Assembly: GCF_030389965.1 (NCBI RefSeq)
Contig: NZ_CP128400.1
Location: forward strand, 1,054,001 to 1,118,000
Reading direction: 5' to 3'
From: Candidatus Chlorohelix allophototropha
GTDB lineage: Bacteria > Chloroflexota > Chloroflexia > Chloroheliales > Chloroheliaceae
Length of the DNA: 64,000 nt
Each line of letters begins with the position of its first letter. The stretch's first letter is position 1. Below, in pieces: positions 10,492 to 18,822 of this stretch. Under the pieces are notes generated by a model. That model was not told the origin of the DNA and searched no databases. It was given only the letters and a program-made list of their open reading frames with translations. The translations under genes were made by a program, and so were the position numbers.

Positions 10492-10508
10492 TTTAGCGGA
10501 ACAAAAAG
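10481..10508 (-). repeat. Direct repeat copy 1 (about 28 bases) upstream of eno
   Basis: AAGAATCACAATTTA followed by three variable bases and GAACAAAAA. The same block occurs at 11209-11237 in the same orientation, upstream of the isochorismatase-type gene. It could be a shared promoter or operator block or a duplication boundary. Confidence 0.6.
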
Positions 10509-10511
10509 ATG

Positions 10512-10630
10512 AACTGTCCGTTACTGCGCTTTTTTGGGAAATTATTAGCTTCATAGGATTCGGTAACGGTTTAGAGTCAGGGTGCTATGCCTGCAGACAA
10601 TTCCCAAGTATCGCGCAGTAACGGACAGTT
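10512..10630. repeat. 119-bp element with perfect 18-bp terminal inverted repeats (MITE-like)
   Basis: AACTGTCCGTTACTGCGC at 10512-10529 is the exact reverse complement of 10613-10630. After one mismatch the arms continue with TTGGGAA / TTCCCAA. The interior (about 60 bases) has no ORF. No target-site duplication is visible. On the minus strand the structure follows the isochorismatase-type gene and is trailed by TTTTTG, so it could also act as a terminator. Confidence 0.6.
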
Positions 10631-10662
10631 GGTACTGACTGAGTTTACTTTTGCTGGTGGAT

Positions 10663-11187
10663 TCAAAATCCTACCTGGCTCGTAGTGAGAAGTTTGCCTA
10701 ATTTGCCAAATGCTACATTGTGCTGGTCAATAATCTGAGAAGCAGATAAGTTAGAACTGTCAAAGGTACTGTGGGCATCACTTACCAAGATTACTTCATA
10801 ACCCAGTGCAACAGCCCCACGGGTGGTGGCATTCACACAAAAGTCGGTTTGCATTCCGGCAATAACCAATCTTTTTACAGCTAGCTCGTCTAATTTCTGC
10901 TTCAGAGAGGTTTGGTAAAAAGCGTTCTCGGTAGTTTTTTGGATTAGGTTGTCGTTATTACTTGGAGCAAGAGCGGGGTGAATTAGCCAACCGGGCGTAC
11001 TCGGTTCGTCCGGTTCGTTTACGCCACCGTTATTCTGCACAAAGAAAACAGGAATAGCCGCCTTCGAAGCTTTTGATATGAGAGTTTGTAGGTTTTGAAG
11101 AAGCCCTTCAGCCTTGTAAATTGGATGGTTCTCGTCAAACATATTCAGTTGCGCATCAATAATTAACAAAGCGGTAGTTTGGCTCAT
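10663..11187 (-). CDS. Isochorismatase-family cysteine hydrolase
   Basis: 174 residues. The catalytic triad of the family is visible: Asp11 in LLIIDAQLNMF, Lys84 in QKTTENAFYQT, and Cys117 in GMQTDFCVNATTRGA. The cis-peptide region before the cysteine also fits. Members hydrolyse isochorismate, nicotinamide or other amides; the substrate here is unknown, and single stand-alone members are often general amidohydrolases. The start is ATG at 11187, preceded by GGAGGAA; the in-frame TTG at 11202 would place the ribosome site inside the gene. It lies between two copies of a short direct repeat and next to the 119-bp inverted-repeat element. Confidence 0.92.
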   Translation of the reverse strand: MSQTTALLIIDAQLNMFDENHPIYKAEGLLQNLQTLISKASKAAIPVFFVQNNGGVNEPDEPSTPGWLIHPALAPSNNDNLIQKTTENAFYQTSLKQKLDELAVKRLVIAGMQTDFCVNATTRGAVALGYEVILVSDAHSTFDSSNLSASQIIDQHNVAFGKLGKLLTTSQVGF

Positions 11188-11208
11188 ATATTGTTCCTCC
11201 AATCATAA

Positions 11209-11237
11209 AAGAATCACAATTTAACTGAACAAAAAAG
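11209..11237 (-). repeat. Direct repeat copy 2 (about 28 bases) upstream of the isochorismatase-type gene
   Basis: AAGAATCACAATTTA, three variable bases, then GAACAAAAA, matching 10481-10508. It ends about 20 bases before the gene start, closer than the eno copy. Confidence 0.6.
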
Positions 11238-11286
11238 CGTTTGATAAAAGCAAGCAGCAGGTATAAGGTCGTTTGCCTGCCAAATA

Positions 11287-11928
11287 TTAATCTTTTGTAG
11301 TTTTAATTTCCGAGCGGGAAAAAGCGAAGAAAAAAGCCAGACCTACTACCAGCAAAAGGCTGGCAGCCACACTGTATAACGCCAGAATCCCGCTTAGAAG
11401 GTAGAGCGGGGGACCAAAATAATAAGAAAAGGTGATTGCTTTAACCAGTTCTGTATCACTACGCGGGTCGAGCAGGCGCTTTTTGTAGGCAGCACTCCAC
11501 CACAGCAGGTTAAAGCTAACCGCTATAAAGAAATAGGTTATGCTATTAAAAATGGCAGCAGCGGTCTGGTCTGGCTTATCAATGTAGGCAGCTAATACTG
11601 CCGTAGGGAATGGTATAAAAGTGATAAACATCAGCAGGATTCCGTTCGACACCAATAACATCGTATTCGTACGTTTGATTACCTTGAACAGGCGATGATG
11701 ATTGATCCACATAATCAGGATGGTCAGAAAACTGACCACAAAAGCAGCGTAGGAAGTCCACAAACCAATTAGGGCATCGGCGAGGCTTTTGTCTTCTCCA
11801 AGATTTTGTGGCACTTTTATTTCCAATACCAGCAAGGTTATGGCAATCGCGAACACGCCATCACTAAATGCCTCTAATCGGTTAGTATCCTTTTCTTCTG
11901 CTTCTCTAATACGGTTTTCACTCGACAT
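11287..11928 (-). CDS. TMEM175/DUF1211-family potassium channel-like membrane protein
   Basis: 213 residues with about six membrane spans. The hallmark of the family, R-x-x-x-F-S-D, is present as RLEAFSD (17-23), followed by GVFAIAITLLVLEIKVP in the first span. Bacterial TMEM175 homologues form potassium-selective channels, so a potassium leak or channel role in the membrane is the best guess. Other spans are at about 50-70, 85-105, 115-135, 155-175 and 180-203. GAGGAG lies a little far (about 13 bases) from ATG. It is probably a single-gene unit. Confidence 0.88.
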   Translation of the reverse strand: MSSENRIREAEEKDTNRLEAFSDGVFAIAITLLVLEIKVPQNLGEDKSLADALIGLWTSYAAFVVSFLTILIMWINHHRLFKVIKRTNTMLLVSNGILLMFITFIPFPTAVLAAYIDKPDQTAAAIFNSITYFFIAVSFNLLWWSAAYKKRLLDPRSDTELVKAITFSYYFGPPLYLLSGILALYSVAASLLLVVGLAFFFAFSRSEIKTTKD

Positions 11929-12142
11929 ATCTATGGAAACTCCTCGATTATATATTTCTTAAAAGTTTCGATACAGGGTAAATGATTAATAGCAGATTAA
12001 CAAGCGCTTCAAGCGATATATTAGAAAATTCTAAATGAGTTTTGTATTAGAACTCAGGAACTTTTAATCTTGGTTTTTCGTATGAAAGTTAGATACACCT
12101 TTATAAATAAGTTCCTATAAGAAAAAAGTGTGGAGAACCTAT

Positions 12143-12574
12143 ATGCCAAAAGCATATCAACGGAATTTTATCGTAAAGTTTGTTAACACGCTGGTCACTT
12201 TTCTCACCAAATTGGGGATTGCGCCAAAAAACCAGTATATTCTGGAAGTGAAAGGGCGCAAAAGTGGAAAGATTTATACTACCCCGGTAATCTTGGTAGT
12301 AGAAAATACCCGGCGGTGGCTAGTTTCACCTTACGGGGAAGTGCAATGGGTAAAAAATGCGCGTGCGGTTGGTCAGGTTACGCTAAAACGAAAAGGTTTA
12401 ACCGAAACTGTAACAATTACTGAAATTGATGGTACAGAACGTGGCGAGATTCTCAAAAAATATCTCAAACTAGCCTCGATAACTCAACCCTATTTTAATG
12501 TTTCCGTCGATGCTACTTTGGAAGCCTTTGAGGCGGAAGGCAAACTCCATCCGGTATTTTCGATTAGCGTTTAA
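12143..12574 (+). CDS. Deazaflavin (F420)-dependent nitroreductase/quinone reductase-family protein (DUF385)
   Basis: 143 residues. The family pattern is clear: ILEVKGRKSGKIYTTPV, RRWLVSPYGEVQWVKNARAVG, then VTLKRKGL. Relatives (Ddn-like) bind cofactor F420 and reduce nitro compounds or quinones; some bind other cofactors or none. Its presence suggests, but does not prove, that the cell makes F420, as some Chloroflexota do. The start is ATG at 12143, with GGAGA just upstream; an in-frame GTG at 12128 lies before that ribosome site. Its stop directly abuts the stop of the convergent ABC ATPase gene, leaving no room for a terminator. Confidence 0.9.
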   Translation: MPKAYQRNFIVKFVNTLVTFLTKLGIAPKNQYILEVKGRKSGKIYTTPVILVVENTRRWLVSPYGEVQWVKNARAVGQVTLKRKGLTETVTITEIDGTERGEILKKYLKLASITQPYFNVSVDATLEAFEAEGKLHPVFSISV

Positions 12575-13378
12575 TCAGTTTTTTCGAAGGTTGGGGAGGA
12601 TAAAGGTGGTCGGCTGTTGATTAACCGGATGCGGTGCAACCATCACGCTTGCTCCGTAAGCTCGCAGGATATTATCAGCAGTAATTACCTCGGCAGGCGT
12701 ACCCGTAACCAACATTTCGCCTTTGGACATGAGCGCGAGACGATCGCAATATTGGGCTGCCAGATTCAATTCGTGGAAAACTGCCAGCACCCCGCGTTTT
12801 TGCCCTGCCTTGCCCTCCGCTTTCCAGCCCATCACAATTTCCATCACTTCGATCTGGTAATTGATGTCGAGGAAGGTAGTCGGCTCATCCAGCAGTAAAA
12901 AGCTCGGCTCTTGCGCTAATGCCATCGCCAGCAAAACACGCTGGCGCTCTCCACCGCTCAGTTCGCCCACGTAACGTTCCGCCAGTTGCCAGCAATCGGT
13001 AGAGCGCATCGCTTTTTCCACCGCTTTCCAATCTTCCAGCGATTCGTTTTGCAGCAGATGCTGGTAGGGGGTGCGCCCGAACATTACCACCTCAACGGCG
13101 GTGAAGGTTTCGGGTAGGTTGGGGCTTTGCGGCACGACCCCAATGAGACGCGCACGTTCGGCATGTTTTAGAGTAGCGAGCGTATGTCCTGCCAAACGAA
13201 CCTTGCCCGAAGCGGGTTTGAGCAAACCGCTTACCGCTTTGATGAGAGTAGATTTGCCGCAGCCGTTGGGTCCGATAATGCCCACCAGTTCGCCTGCTTC
13301 CACCGCCAACGAAACATTCCTAACCACTTCCCGCGAACCGTAACCCACTCGTAGGGAATCTACTTCTAGCAACGGCAT
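12575..13378 (-). CDS. ABC transporter ATP-binding protein, iron-siderophore/cobalamin/heme type
   Basis: 267 residues with all ATPase motifs: Walker A GPNGCGKST (36-44), Q-loop VVPQSPNLP, signature LSGGERQRV (140-148), Walker B FLLLDE (160-165), D-loop TFLD and H-loop VFHELNLA. It belongs to the FecE/BtuD/HmuV group and powers import through the permease encoded just upstream. Its ATG overlaps the permease stop by one base (TAATG), so the two are translationally coupled. The ligand (ferric siderophore, heme or corrinoid) cannot be read because no substrate-binding protein is adjacent. Confidence 0.95.
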   Translation of the reverse strand: MPLLEVDSLRVGYGSREVVRNVSLAVEAGELVGIIGPNGCGKSTLIKAVSGLLKPASGKVRLAGHTLATLKHAERARLIGVVPQSPNLPETFTAVEVVMFGRTPYQHLLQNESLEDWKAVEKAMRSTDCWQLAERYVGELSGGERQRVLLAMALAQEPSFLLLDEPTTFLDINYQIEVMEIVMGWKAEGKAGQKRGVLAVFHELNLAAQYCDRLALMSKGEMLVTGTPAEVITADNILRAYGASVMVAPHPVNQQPTTFILPNLRKN

Positions 13379-14520
13379 TAAAAAACCATCCGTTTCTTGC
13401 GCCTGAGCAGATAGATAAAGAAGGGTGCGCCCGCAAAAGCGGTGATAATCCCTACCGGAACTTCGCTCTGGGTAAGGGTACGCGCCAACATATCCGCTAG
13501 CACCATAAAAGTTGCGCCGAAGATAGCCGAGAGCGGCAACAACAAGCGATGGTCGTTTCCGGTCAAAAGGCGCACAGTGTGGGGTGCAACCAAACCAACA
13601 AAGCCGATTATTCCACTCACTGAAACCGCCGCCGCCGTCATGAGGGTTGCCGCCAACACCAGCACCAATTTCAACGCTTCAACATTTAAGCCGAGATTGG
13701 AAGCTTGTTCTTCGCCCAGTTGCAGCACGTTTAGCCTTCGCCCATACAGGTTCACGAGGGTAAGCCCTACTATTATATAGGGCAGGGTTTGCAGCAATTT
13801 ATCCCAACTAGACAGGTTGAATCCACCTAGCAGCCAGCTATAAACAGTTACCAGTTTATCGGCGTTAAGGTAGGTAAGCAAGGAGGTGAACGCTGTTGCC
13901 AGCGAACCAATCGCGATACCCGCCAGCAATAGGGTAGTGGTAGGAACGCGCCCACCCACTCGCGCCAATCCATAAACCGCTGTAACGGTGACAGCCGCAG
14001 CTGCAAACGCCATCCATTGTACTGCTCCCGCGCTATACAAAAAGAGCGGTAGCGGTAACACCAACGCCACCACTGCGCCAACCGCTGCCCCTTGCGCCAC
14101 TCCTACCAGATAGGGTTCTGCCAACGGGTTGCGGAAAAGCCCTTGATAGGTCGCTCCGGCAGAGGCGAGGCTTGCACCCACCACTCCCGCCAGCAACACT
14201 CTCGGCACGCGCACATCCCAGATTATAGAGTCGTGACCTTGCGAATAAGTTTCGGAGAAAGGCGGGAAAATCTTACCAAGCGTGTGATTCCAGATAATAC
14301 TGAGCGCATCGCCAAGTGGCACCGACACTGCCCCGATTGTGCTGCACCACAGCAATACCAGCGCCAACGTCACCAACCCGCCCGTGACCAATACGGCACG
14401 TCTTTTCCAACTACGGTATAGTGGTGAACCCGCTAATCGAATGCCGGAGGGGCGGCGTTGTTCCGCTCGATTAAGTTCTAACGGGGTGCTTTCTGATTCT
14501 CCCTTTGCATCGAGGCGCAT
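13378..14520 (-). CDS. FecCD/BtuC-family ABC transporter permease
   Basis: 380 residues, about ten membrane spans after a 45-residue cytoplasmic lead. Family signatures: DVRVPRVLLAGVVGASLA, GATYQGLFRNPLAEPYLVG, then GIIGFVGLVAPHTVRLL (the ATPase-contacting loop) and ADMLARTL...EVPVGIITAFAGAPFF near the end. It forms a homodimeric channel for iron-siderophore, heme or vitamin B12 import. It is coupled to the ATPase gene downstream. No periplasmic binding protein gene lies in this operon, which is unusual; the partner must be elsewhere. No riboswitch was noticed in the 260 bases upstream, which hold the end of the methyltransferase gene. Confidence 0.95.
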   Translation of the reverse strand: MRLDAKGESESTPLELNRAEQRRPSGIRLAGSPLYRSWKRRAVLVTGGLVTLALVLLWCSTIGAVSVPLGDALSIIWNHTLGKIFPPFSETYSQGHDSIIWDVRVPRVLLAGVVGASLASAGATYQGLFRNPLAEPYLVGVAQGAAVGAVVALVLPLPLFLYSAGAVQWMAFAAAAVTVTAVYGLARVGGRVPTTTLLLAGIAIGSLATAFTSLLTYLNADKLVTVYSWLLGGFNLSSWDKLLQTLPYIIVGLTLVNLYGRRLNVLQLGEEQASNLGLNVEALKLVLVLAATLMTAAAVSVSGIIGFVGLVAPHTVRLLTGNDHRLLLPLSAIFGATFMVLADMLARTLTQSEVPVGIITAFAGAPFFIYLLRRKKRMVF

Positions 14521-14611
14521 AATTCCCTTTCTGTTTGCTGCAAATAACCCTCATATTTTAGCATAAATCGAAATGAGGGTTGTAGCGACATATACAGCCG
14601 AATGGGCTATT

Positions 14612-15781
14612 TCACCTCCCGCGCAATTTGCTAACTAAAGTGGAGAGGCGCGCGCGCAAGCTTTGTTGATTCAGGCGCGTTTCGAGCGCATCAATGCGAC
14701 GGTTTTTCGCGTTCCATTCTTGTTCAAGATCGCGGGTATAGCTCTGTAATTTGAAAAATTCGAGGCGCAAACGCTCGGCTTCGCTCTGCCAGTAATCTTT
14801 CGCATCCACCAATTTACCGGAGAGTTGTGCCAACGTTACCACTGTTCGATCGGGACTATCTTCAAGTTGTTTGAGCAAACTGCCAAGCTCTTGCCCCACC
14901 GCTATCTCAGTATAGGCGCTTTGCTGCGAAGGATGCGCAATGTCCGGCAATTGGCGCGGGTAGAACTGTTCGGGCGTATCGTTGAGCAAAGGGGTAGTTT
15001 GCAGATGCAAAGGCTTGCCCTTCATAGCAACCAGCGTCACCCGATCGCGGTATCGCTCGATCCGCACCGGATAATGGCATTCATAAACGGAAGTGAAGCC
15101 TGAACGCGCCAACAAATTATTGAGCGAAAGTAAAGTGAGCCAGAAACTACTGGAATTATCCAGCGATGCCAGCAGATTTTTCTCAATTTCTTCAGCAGTT
15201 GCGCCGGGAACATGCTCACGATAGGAGCGTCCCCAGTAAGTTTCGCCCTTGTACTCGCGCTTTTCATTCGGGGTAAAACTGATATGCCCGTCCACAATGG
15301 TCAATCCGGTGCAAACCTCGCCGATTTTCTCGATAAAGCCGAACACATCTGGCGTGTCAAGATGATAGACAATACCTGAGCAAATTACCACATCGAATAA
15401 CCCGTATTTCTCGCGACTCAGGTTGCGTACGTCATCCACTACCAGTTCGATGTTATCCAGACCGAGCGTATCTTTGGCGAATTGAGCTTTAACCAGATTC
15501 GCCTCGCGTCCCTCGATTCCCACTACTTGCGCCCCGTGCATGGCAAATTCCAGCCCGTATATGCCGTTCAGACACGCCAAGTCCAACACCCGCAAGGTGT
15601 TCAGCGGCTTGCCCGCCAAGTCGGAAACGATTCGCAGGAAAAGCTTTACCCGGTAATCGGCATGCTCAAGACCATCTGACAAAGTGTAAAAGCCTTCGCC
15701 CAAATAAATATTATGAGTCCATGGACCGTACTTCTCGACAATAGCAACGTTGCGTTGTGCTAGTTCTTCAAGCGTGAGCAT
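14612..15781 (-). CDS. Class I SAM-dependent methyltransferase with C-terminal coiled coil
   Basis: 389 residues. Residues about 45-190 form the SAM domain: motif I VLDLACLNGIYG (65-76), acidic end of strand 2 in VGIEGRE (87-93), motif II VVDDVRNL, motif IV DVVICSGIVYHL. Residues about 190-290 are an accessory region. From about 305 to 385 the sequence is heptad-like coiled coil with a basic end (RARLSTLVSKLRGR). Related proteins occur near glycan genes and can methylate sugars or tRNA; the target here is unknown. The motif I Gly-x-Gly is changed to CLNG, as in some wobble-uridine or sugar methyltransferases. It is probably transcribed alone. Confidence 0.85.
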   Translation of the reverse strand: MLTLEELAQRNVAIVEKYGPWTHNIYLGEGFYTLSDGLEHADYRVKLFLRIVSDLAGKPLNTLRVLDLACLNGIYGLEFAMHGAQVVGIEGREANLVKAQFAKDTLGLDNIELVVDDVRNLSREKYGLFDVVICSGIVYHLDTPDVFGFIEKIGEVCTGLTIVDGHISFTPNEKREYKGETYWGRSYREHVPGATAEEIEKNLLASLDNSSSFWLTLLSLNNLLARSGFTSVYECHYPVRIERYRDRVTLVAMKGKPLHLQTTPLLNDTPEQFYPRQLPDIAHPSQQSAYTEIAVGQELGSLLKQLEDSPDRTVVTLAQLSGKLVDAKDYWQSEAERLRLEFFKLQSYTRDLEQEWNAKNRRIDALETRLNQQSLRARLSTLVSKLRGR

Positions 15782-15888
15782 TTCAAGCTTCTCCGGGTAT
15801 TATGTAAAGTAATATGATTTTTGTCAGCATAATCGGAACTATTATAACAGGTTTAAAAAGGGGGATTCTTATGAGATGGAGTGCAAAA

Positions 15889-15910
15889 CAGGCGCATTTA
15901 ACTGCGCCTG
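15889..15910 (-). terminator. Intrinsic terminator on the minus strand
   Basis: CAGGCGCA (15889-15896) pairs with TGCGCCTG (15903-15910), followed on the minus strand by TTTTG. No large gene ends here on that strand, so it supports the small peptide gene at 15937-16032. Confidence 0.55.
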
Positions 15911-15936
15911 CATAGAGGAAATCAGGACGAGATGTA

Positions 15937-16032
15937 TCAGCCGATTCTGGAAGGTTTTGTATTCCCGATTGACATCCTTTTGTCGTTGTAGCAAGAATTA
16001 GTTAGGTGCCTTGGATTAGATACATAACTCAT
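15937..16032 (-). CDS. Possible small peptide gene (31 residues), unknown
   Basis: Reverse-strand ORF starting MSYVSNPRHL and ending TKPSRIG, 31 residues, basic, with one Cys and no membrane span. It is too short for routine calling, but it has an AAGGA ribosome site about 9 bases before ATG and an intrinsic terminator (15889-15910) about 27 bases after the stop. A small hairpin (CCACA/TGTGG, 16050-16063) lies just upstream of the ribosome site. It sits in an otherwise empty 540-base gap. No recognisable leader or toxin motif. A chance ORF beside a small RNA is the main alternative. Confidence 0.35.
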   Translation of the reverse strand: MSYVSNPRHLTNSCYNDKRMSIGNTKPSRIG

Positions 16033-16039
16033 AACACTT

Positions 16040-16237
16040 TTTCCTTTCCCCACAGTTTTGTGGTGAGAAGTTACAAATCATATTGGTTTTCCTATGTATT
16101 TCATATTTAAAAATGTATTAGACAGCATATTAAAATATTAATACATTAAATATATACAGCATATACGATGATTCAAATACAGTTTCTTTGCTTGCAATTT
16201 TAACTACATTCATGCTAAGTGGCATTGACAGTTTTAT
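16040..16237. other. AT-rich intergenic stretch without visible genes
   Basis: Very AT-rich (ATTAAAATATTAATACATT-like runs near 16120-16150). Apart from the small hairpin at 16050-16063, no ORF, RNA gene or clear promoter was seen. It leads into the nested inverted repeat upstream of the RCC1-repeat gene. Confidence 0.4.
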
Positions 16238-16309
16238 CCATTTACAGATGGGTTTTATTTATATGAAGCAATATACAAATTTGTATGCTTCAAAATGGTC
16301 TGTAAATGG
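16238..16309 (+). promoter_or_regulatory. Nested inverted repeat just upstream of the RCC1-repeat gene
   Basis: Outer arms CCATTTACAG (16238-16247) and CTGTAAATGG (16300-16309) are perfect complements. Inside, GAAGC (16265-16269) and GCTTC (16287-16291) flank a 14-bp palindrome ATACAAATTTGTAT (16273-16286). The structure ends 4 bases before the Shine-Dalgarno, so it could be an operator or a translation-control stem-loop. Confidence 0.5.
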
Positions 16310-16326
16310 TCATGAAAGGAGTAGTT

Positions 16327-18012
16327 ATGATACTAAGGTTTAGTCGGAATGCAGTAATGTTACTGGTAATTCTTCTTCTAGTTTCCTTATTCTCCCCCCT
16401 TAATTCCATAGCTGCTATAAACTCAGCAGTTTATGGATGGGGCGCTAATTGGTACGGGCAGATAAACCCGCCTACGGGCTTGAGTGACGCTGTGGCTATT
16501 TCTGCCGGAGGAAATTATAGCCTAGCCCTCAAAAGCGATGGTACTGTGATTGGCTGGGGTTATAATGGGTTTGGGCAATTGAACATCCCACAGGGACTGA
16601 CTAATGTCACTGCCATTTCAGCCGGGTATTATCATAGTTTGGCACTCAAAGGCGATGGTACTGTAGTGGCTTGGGGTTGTGGCTCATATGGTAATTCAGG
16701 ACAATGTAATGTGCCGTCAAACTTGAGTGACGTTACTGCAATCGCCGCAGGGATGAACATGAGTCTAGCTCTACTAACGAACAAAACGGTGATTGCTTGG
16801 GGAGGCAACTGGTCTGGACAGTTAAATATTCCGACAGGTCTCACTGACGTTGTAGCAATTGCTGCCGGTGGAGACCACAGCCTGGCTCTTAAAAGTGATG
16901 GTACTGTGGTTGGCTGGGGCTATAATGGATCAGGACAAATAACTATTCCGACCGGATTGAGTAATGTAATTGCTATTTCTGCCAATTACAATAATAGCCT
17001 AGCTCTTAAGGACAACGGCACCGTATATGGTTGGGGCAGTTATGGTATAGGCTATCTTAATATGAATGGCATTTCAAGTAATGTTAAAGCCATTTCCGCT
17101 GGTTCCAGCCATAGTATGTTTCTTAAGAATGATGGAACAATTGAGTGCCAAGTGTCAATTTATATAAATTATGGGCAGTGCTCTGTACCGACCAATATTA
17201 CGGGCTTTAAAGCTATTGCTGCCGGAAGCAATCACAGCCTAGGGCTAGTGATATTGGATAGCACGCCACCGGTTACAATTGCCAGTGCAACACCTAATGC
17301 CAACGTCGAAGGCTGGAATAACACCGATGTGACCGTAACCTTAAACGCTTCGGATGATGCGGGTGGTAGCGGTGTAGCTTCTGTTAGCTACAGCACGGAT
17401 GGCATCAATTTCACCACCTTACTCGGTAGCACTGCCTCCGTAACTATCAACCTAGAAGGTATTACTACCTTATCATATTACGGCACCGACAAAAGTGGGA
17501 ACCAAGAAGCCTTCAAAACCCTGATAGTCAAAATTGACAAGACTGCCCCAACGATAAGCTATTCGGGTAATGCAAATACGTATACTGTTGACCAGATTGT
17601 CAATATTACTTGTAGCACCAGTGATGATCTTTCCGGCTTAGCTTCCAGCGCTTGTGCTAATATAAATGGTGCGGCTTACACTTTCGCTCTTGGGACAAAC
17701 AACTTCTCCACAAGCGCCAATGACAAAGCCGGAAATGTCGGCAACGGCGCAATCAACTTCACGCTCAACGTTGATTACCACAGCCTTTGCACTCTCAGCA
17801 AGAGCTTCTCCACCAAGTGGGCGATTGATACCGGATTGTGCGGAACCCTTGCACTGTCACAGACAGCGGAGGAACACGGTAAAACAAAAGTAAGAAATGA
17901 ATTGCTCAATGTTTACAAAACCATTGTGCAGGCTGGGGAGAAGAGCAGGGCGCTAACGGCGCAACAAGCTGCCAAGCTAACGCAATTCGCTAACTGGCTT
18001 CAAACTCATTAA
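16327..18012 (+). CDS. Secreted RCC1-repeat beta-propeller protein with Ig-like domain
   Basis: 561 residues. Signal peptide at about 1-29 (basic start, then VMLLVILLLVSLFS). Residues about 30-315 hold seven RCC1-type repeats of about 40 residues, each around VxGWGxNxxGQ...AISAGxxHSLALKxDGTV; the seventh is degenerate. Next comes an Ig-like bacterial domain (TPPVTIAS...DDAGGSGVASVSYSTDG...DKSGNQE), a second beta segment with paired Cys, and a helical C-terminal region of about 75 residues that may be a FIMAH-like domain (tentative). It is probably surface-exposed or secreted, role unknown. The start is ATG at 16327 because AAAGGAG lies 7 bases before it; two earlier in-frame ATGs (16306, 16312) lack a ribosome site. 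Confidence 0.88.
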   Translation: MILRFSRNAVMLLVILLLVSLFSPLNSIAAINSAVYGWGANWYGQINPPTGLSDAVAISAGGNYSLALKSDGTVIGWGYNGFGQLNIPQGLTNVTAISAGYYHSLALKGDGTVVAWGCGSYGNSGQCNVPSNLSDVTAIAAGMNMSLALLTNKTVIAWGGNWSGQLNIPTGLTDVVAIAAGGDHSLALKSDGTVVGWGYNGSGQITIPTGLSNVIAISANYNNSLALKDNGTVYGWGSYGIGYLNMNGISSNVKAISAGSSHSMFLKNDGTIECQVSIYINYGQCSVPTNITGFKAIAAGSNHSLGLVILDSTPPVTIASATPNANVEGWNNTDVTVTLNASDDAGGSGVASVSYSTDGINFTTLLGSTASVTINLEGITTLSYYGTDKSGNQEAFKTLIVKIDKTAPTISYSGNANTYTVDQIVNITCSTSDDLSGLASSACANINGAAYTFALGTNNFSTSANDKAGNVGNGAINFTLNVDYHSLCTLSKSFSTKWAIDTGLCGTLALSQTAEEHGKTKVRNELLNVYKTIVQAGEKSRALTAQQAAKLTQFANWLQTH

Positions 18013-18210
18013 CCCAATATTTGTTACTTTTCAGGCTCACTATGTGAATTTTGCAAGGGGGCAAGCTACAATATTTAGTATTAGACTTCAAACTCTTTGA
18101 AGTTAAAGCAAACCCTGAATATTTGCTCTTTTACAAATGATTTTGTAGCTCTAACTCTTAAGAATCTACATGTGGACCTGAATTGGTACTTTTTAATGTA
18201 AGCCCTAGCT

Positions 18211-18258
18211 AGGCGGTTCGTGCCATATCCTGAGCACAGACAAACCGACGAACCGCCT
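18211..18258. repeat. 11-bp perfect inverted repeat between the RCC1 gene and ribH
   Basis: AGGCGGTTCGT (18211-18221) and ACGAACCGCCT (18248-18258) with a 26-base loop, about 50 bases beyond the ribH stop and about 200 bases beyond the RCC1-gene stop. No U-run on either side, so its role (factor-assisted terminator, small mobile remnant) is open. The rest of 18013-18308 shows nothing. Confidence 0.5.
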
Positions 18259-18308
18259 CTATCGTGGGGATGAAATTTTACAAATCTGGTTCAGAAAGGC
18301 ATGTCGGG

Positions 18309-18800
18309 TTAGCCGATTAGTTGCTTACTAGCTACGGGTTCGATACTTCTAAGCAAATTCGCCATTTCTAAAGCTGAAGCCGCGGCATCGCAGCCTTTGT
18401 TACCAGCCTTTGTTCCGGCGCGTTCCACCGCTTGCTCAATCGTATTGGTGGTAAGCACGCCAAAGATACAAGGTACTCCGGTTTGCAGGGATGTTTGCGC
18501 CAAACCGCTCGCCACATTGCCTGCCACATAATCAAAATGGGGGGTTGCGCCTTTTATCACCACCCCAAGCCCGATAACAGCAGCGTATCGTCCACTTTCC
18601 GCCATTTTCTTTGCCACCATCGGGATTTCAAATGCACCCGGCACGTAAGCTGTATCAATATTGCTCTCGGCTACGCCATGCCGCCGCAACGTATCTTTTG
18701 CGCCCTCCAGAAGATTTTGCCCGATAGCGTAGTTAAAGCGAGCAATAATTATCCCAAAGCGCATGTCGCGCCCATCCATTGTGCCCTCGTAAATCGCCAT
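18309..18800 (-). CDS. ribH: 6,7-dimethyl-8-ribityllumazine synthase
   Basis: Penultimate riboflavin step: condenses 5-amino-6-ribitylaminouracil with 3,4-dihydroxy-2-butanone 4-phosphate. 163 residues. Motifs: IIIARFN (phosphate/substrate binding), [22 protein letters not shown] with the catalytic His, and [20 protein letters not shown] near the end. It should form the usual 60-mer or pentamer. The ribosome site is AGAGGAAGG. It is the last gene of the FMN-controlled operon, 22 bases after ribBA. Confidence 0.97.
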   Translation of the reverse strand: MAIYEGTMDGRDMRFGIIIARFNYAIGQNLLEGAKDTLRRHGVAESNIDTAYVPGAFEIPMVAKKMAESGRYAAVIGLGVVIKGATPHFDYVAGNVASGLAQTSLQTGVPCIFGVLTTNTIEQAVERAGTKAGNKGCDAAASALEMANLLRSIEPVASKQLIG

Positions 18801-18822
18801 TTACCTTCCTCTTTAAATAAAA

